From contig NZ_JADKYX010000007.1 of the NCBI RefSeq assembly GCF_016093545.1, forward strand, positions 186,001 through 250,000: 64,000 nucleotides of DNA, written 5' to 3'. The translations under genes and the position numbers were made by a program. Shown here one piece after another: positions 63,610-64,000 of the stretch. Numbering within the stretch: position 1 is the stretch's first letter; each line of letters starts with the position of its first letter. The notes beneath the pieces were generated by a model that worked only from the letters and a program-made list of their open reading frames with translations, did no database searches and was not told the origin of the DNA. Origin of the DNA: Massilia rhizosphaerae (GTDB lineage Bacteria > Pseudomonadota > Gammaproteobacteria > Burkholderiales > Burkholderiaceae_D).

Positions 63610-64000
63610 GTGAACAGACTCGAAGCCTTCGGAACCATCGCCGCCCAAGCCGCGCGCGGTGAGATTTCCTTTCCCACCAGCGTGAACGCCGTGCTGCGCC
63701 TGCAACACGCGCTGAACGATCCCGATTGCCACCTGGAGGATGCGATCCGCCTCGTGCTGGGCGAGCCGCAGCTGGCCGCGCGCACGGTCGCGCTGGCCAA
63801 TTCTTCGACGTTCAACACGGGCGGCAAGCCGATCACCAATGTGCGCTCGGCCGTGACGCGGGTCGGCTACCGCAACCTGCAGATGCTCGTCGCCAGTCTC
63901 GTCGTGCGCCAGTTCGGCGCCCGCATCGAAGACCCGGACCTGCGCGCCAAGGCCGAGCAGCTATGGGAACACACGGTGCAGGTGGCCGCGCTGGCCCATG
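63610..64000 (+). CDS. HDOD-domain signalling protein, 3' end outside window
   Basis: About 130 codons are visible. The peptide begins NRLEAFGTIAAQAARGEISF and shows the HDOD pattern: PTSVNAVLRLQHALNDPD, DPQLAARTVALANSSTFN-like block (LGEPQLAARTVALANSSTFN), AVTRVGYRNLQMLVASLVV and LWEHTVQVAALAH. HDOD proteins are HD-like non-hydrolytic or regulatory modules, often tied to cyclic-di-GMP or chemotaxis. Start GTG at 63610 with no ribosome site. Confidence 0.88.
   Translation, partial: MNRLEAFGTIAAQAARGEISFPTSVNAVLRLQHALNDPDCHLEDAIRLVLGEPQLAARTVALANSSTFNTGGKPITNVRSAVTRVGYRNLQMLVASLVVRQFGARIEDPDLRAKAEQLWEHTVQVAALAH

Overview
The window looks like chromosomal DNA of a GC-rich betaproteobacterium, most likely Oxalobacteraceae (Massilia/Telluria/Duganella-like). 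The inference rests on gene orders common in Burkholderiales (lgt-lysR-ilvD; zapB-like/zapA/6S RNA/EVE), a lipoyl-bearing E3 in the pyruvate dehydrogenase operon, a monomeric isocitrate dehydrogenase, PEP-CTERM proteins and large secreted polysaccharide-degrading enzymes. No 16S or tRNA gene is present, so the genus is inferred. Both ends cut through genes.

Layout. 1-14.5 kb is mostly housekeeping: groESL under a perfect CIRCE operator, the zapB-like/zapA pair and 6S RNA, an EVE-domain protein, lgt, a LysR regulator divergent from ilvD, a small Trp-rich membrane protein, a cytochrome c, a branched-chain amino acid binding protein, a prlC-thioredoxin-fold-holC operon, and folD. 14.7-20.8 kb is the aceE-aceF-lpdA operon. 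20.8-22.3 kb holds an S41-type lipoprotein and a 35-residue lipoprotein too short for routine gene calling.

22.3-31.7 kb is a complete nitrous oxide reductase cluster read leftward (nosZ-nosR-nosD-nosF-nosY-nosL-cytochrome c-apbE) from one FNR-type promoter. NosZ has a Tat motif followed by a lipobox, and the cluster's cytochrome c, NosL and ApbE are also predicted lipoproteins, so much of the N2O-reducing chain may be lipid-anchored. 31.8-33.2 kb is a compact orphan type VI cargo module: hcp, a small Cys-His-Asp amidase and a secreted DUF3828-like candidate immunity protein.

33.5-49.4 kb is mainly a carbohydrate region. Two tandem alginate-lyase-type multidomain enzymes share duplicated promoter leaders. 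A DUF1232 gene and a gene relic lie between them. Then come a beta-hydroxyacid dehydrogenase, a CCXG-type PEP-CTERM protein run into a broken amidohydrolase, aqpZ, a DUF4139 protein, and an operon of a PEP-CTERM protein with a rare pectate lyase-pectinesterase fusion.

49.6-64 kb holds monomeric icd, a LytS/LytTR two-component pair whose regulator seems to use an AUC start, a tetR gene followed by tiny coupled ORFs and divergent from an emrA-emrB-tolC-like efflux operon, an M49-like peptidase with a pentapeptide HEXXH, a secreted HEXXH protein, a BON-domain protein with amphipathic repeats, and the start of an HDOD gene. Two families of palindromic repeats lie in intergenic gaps.
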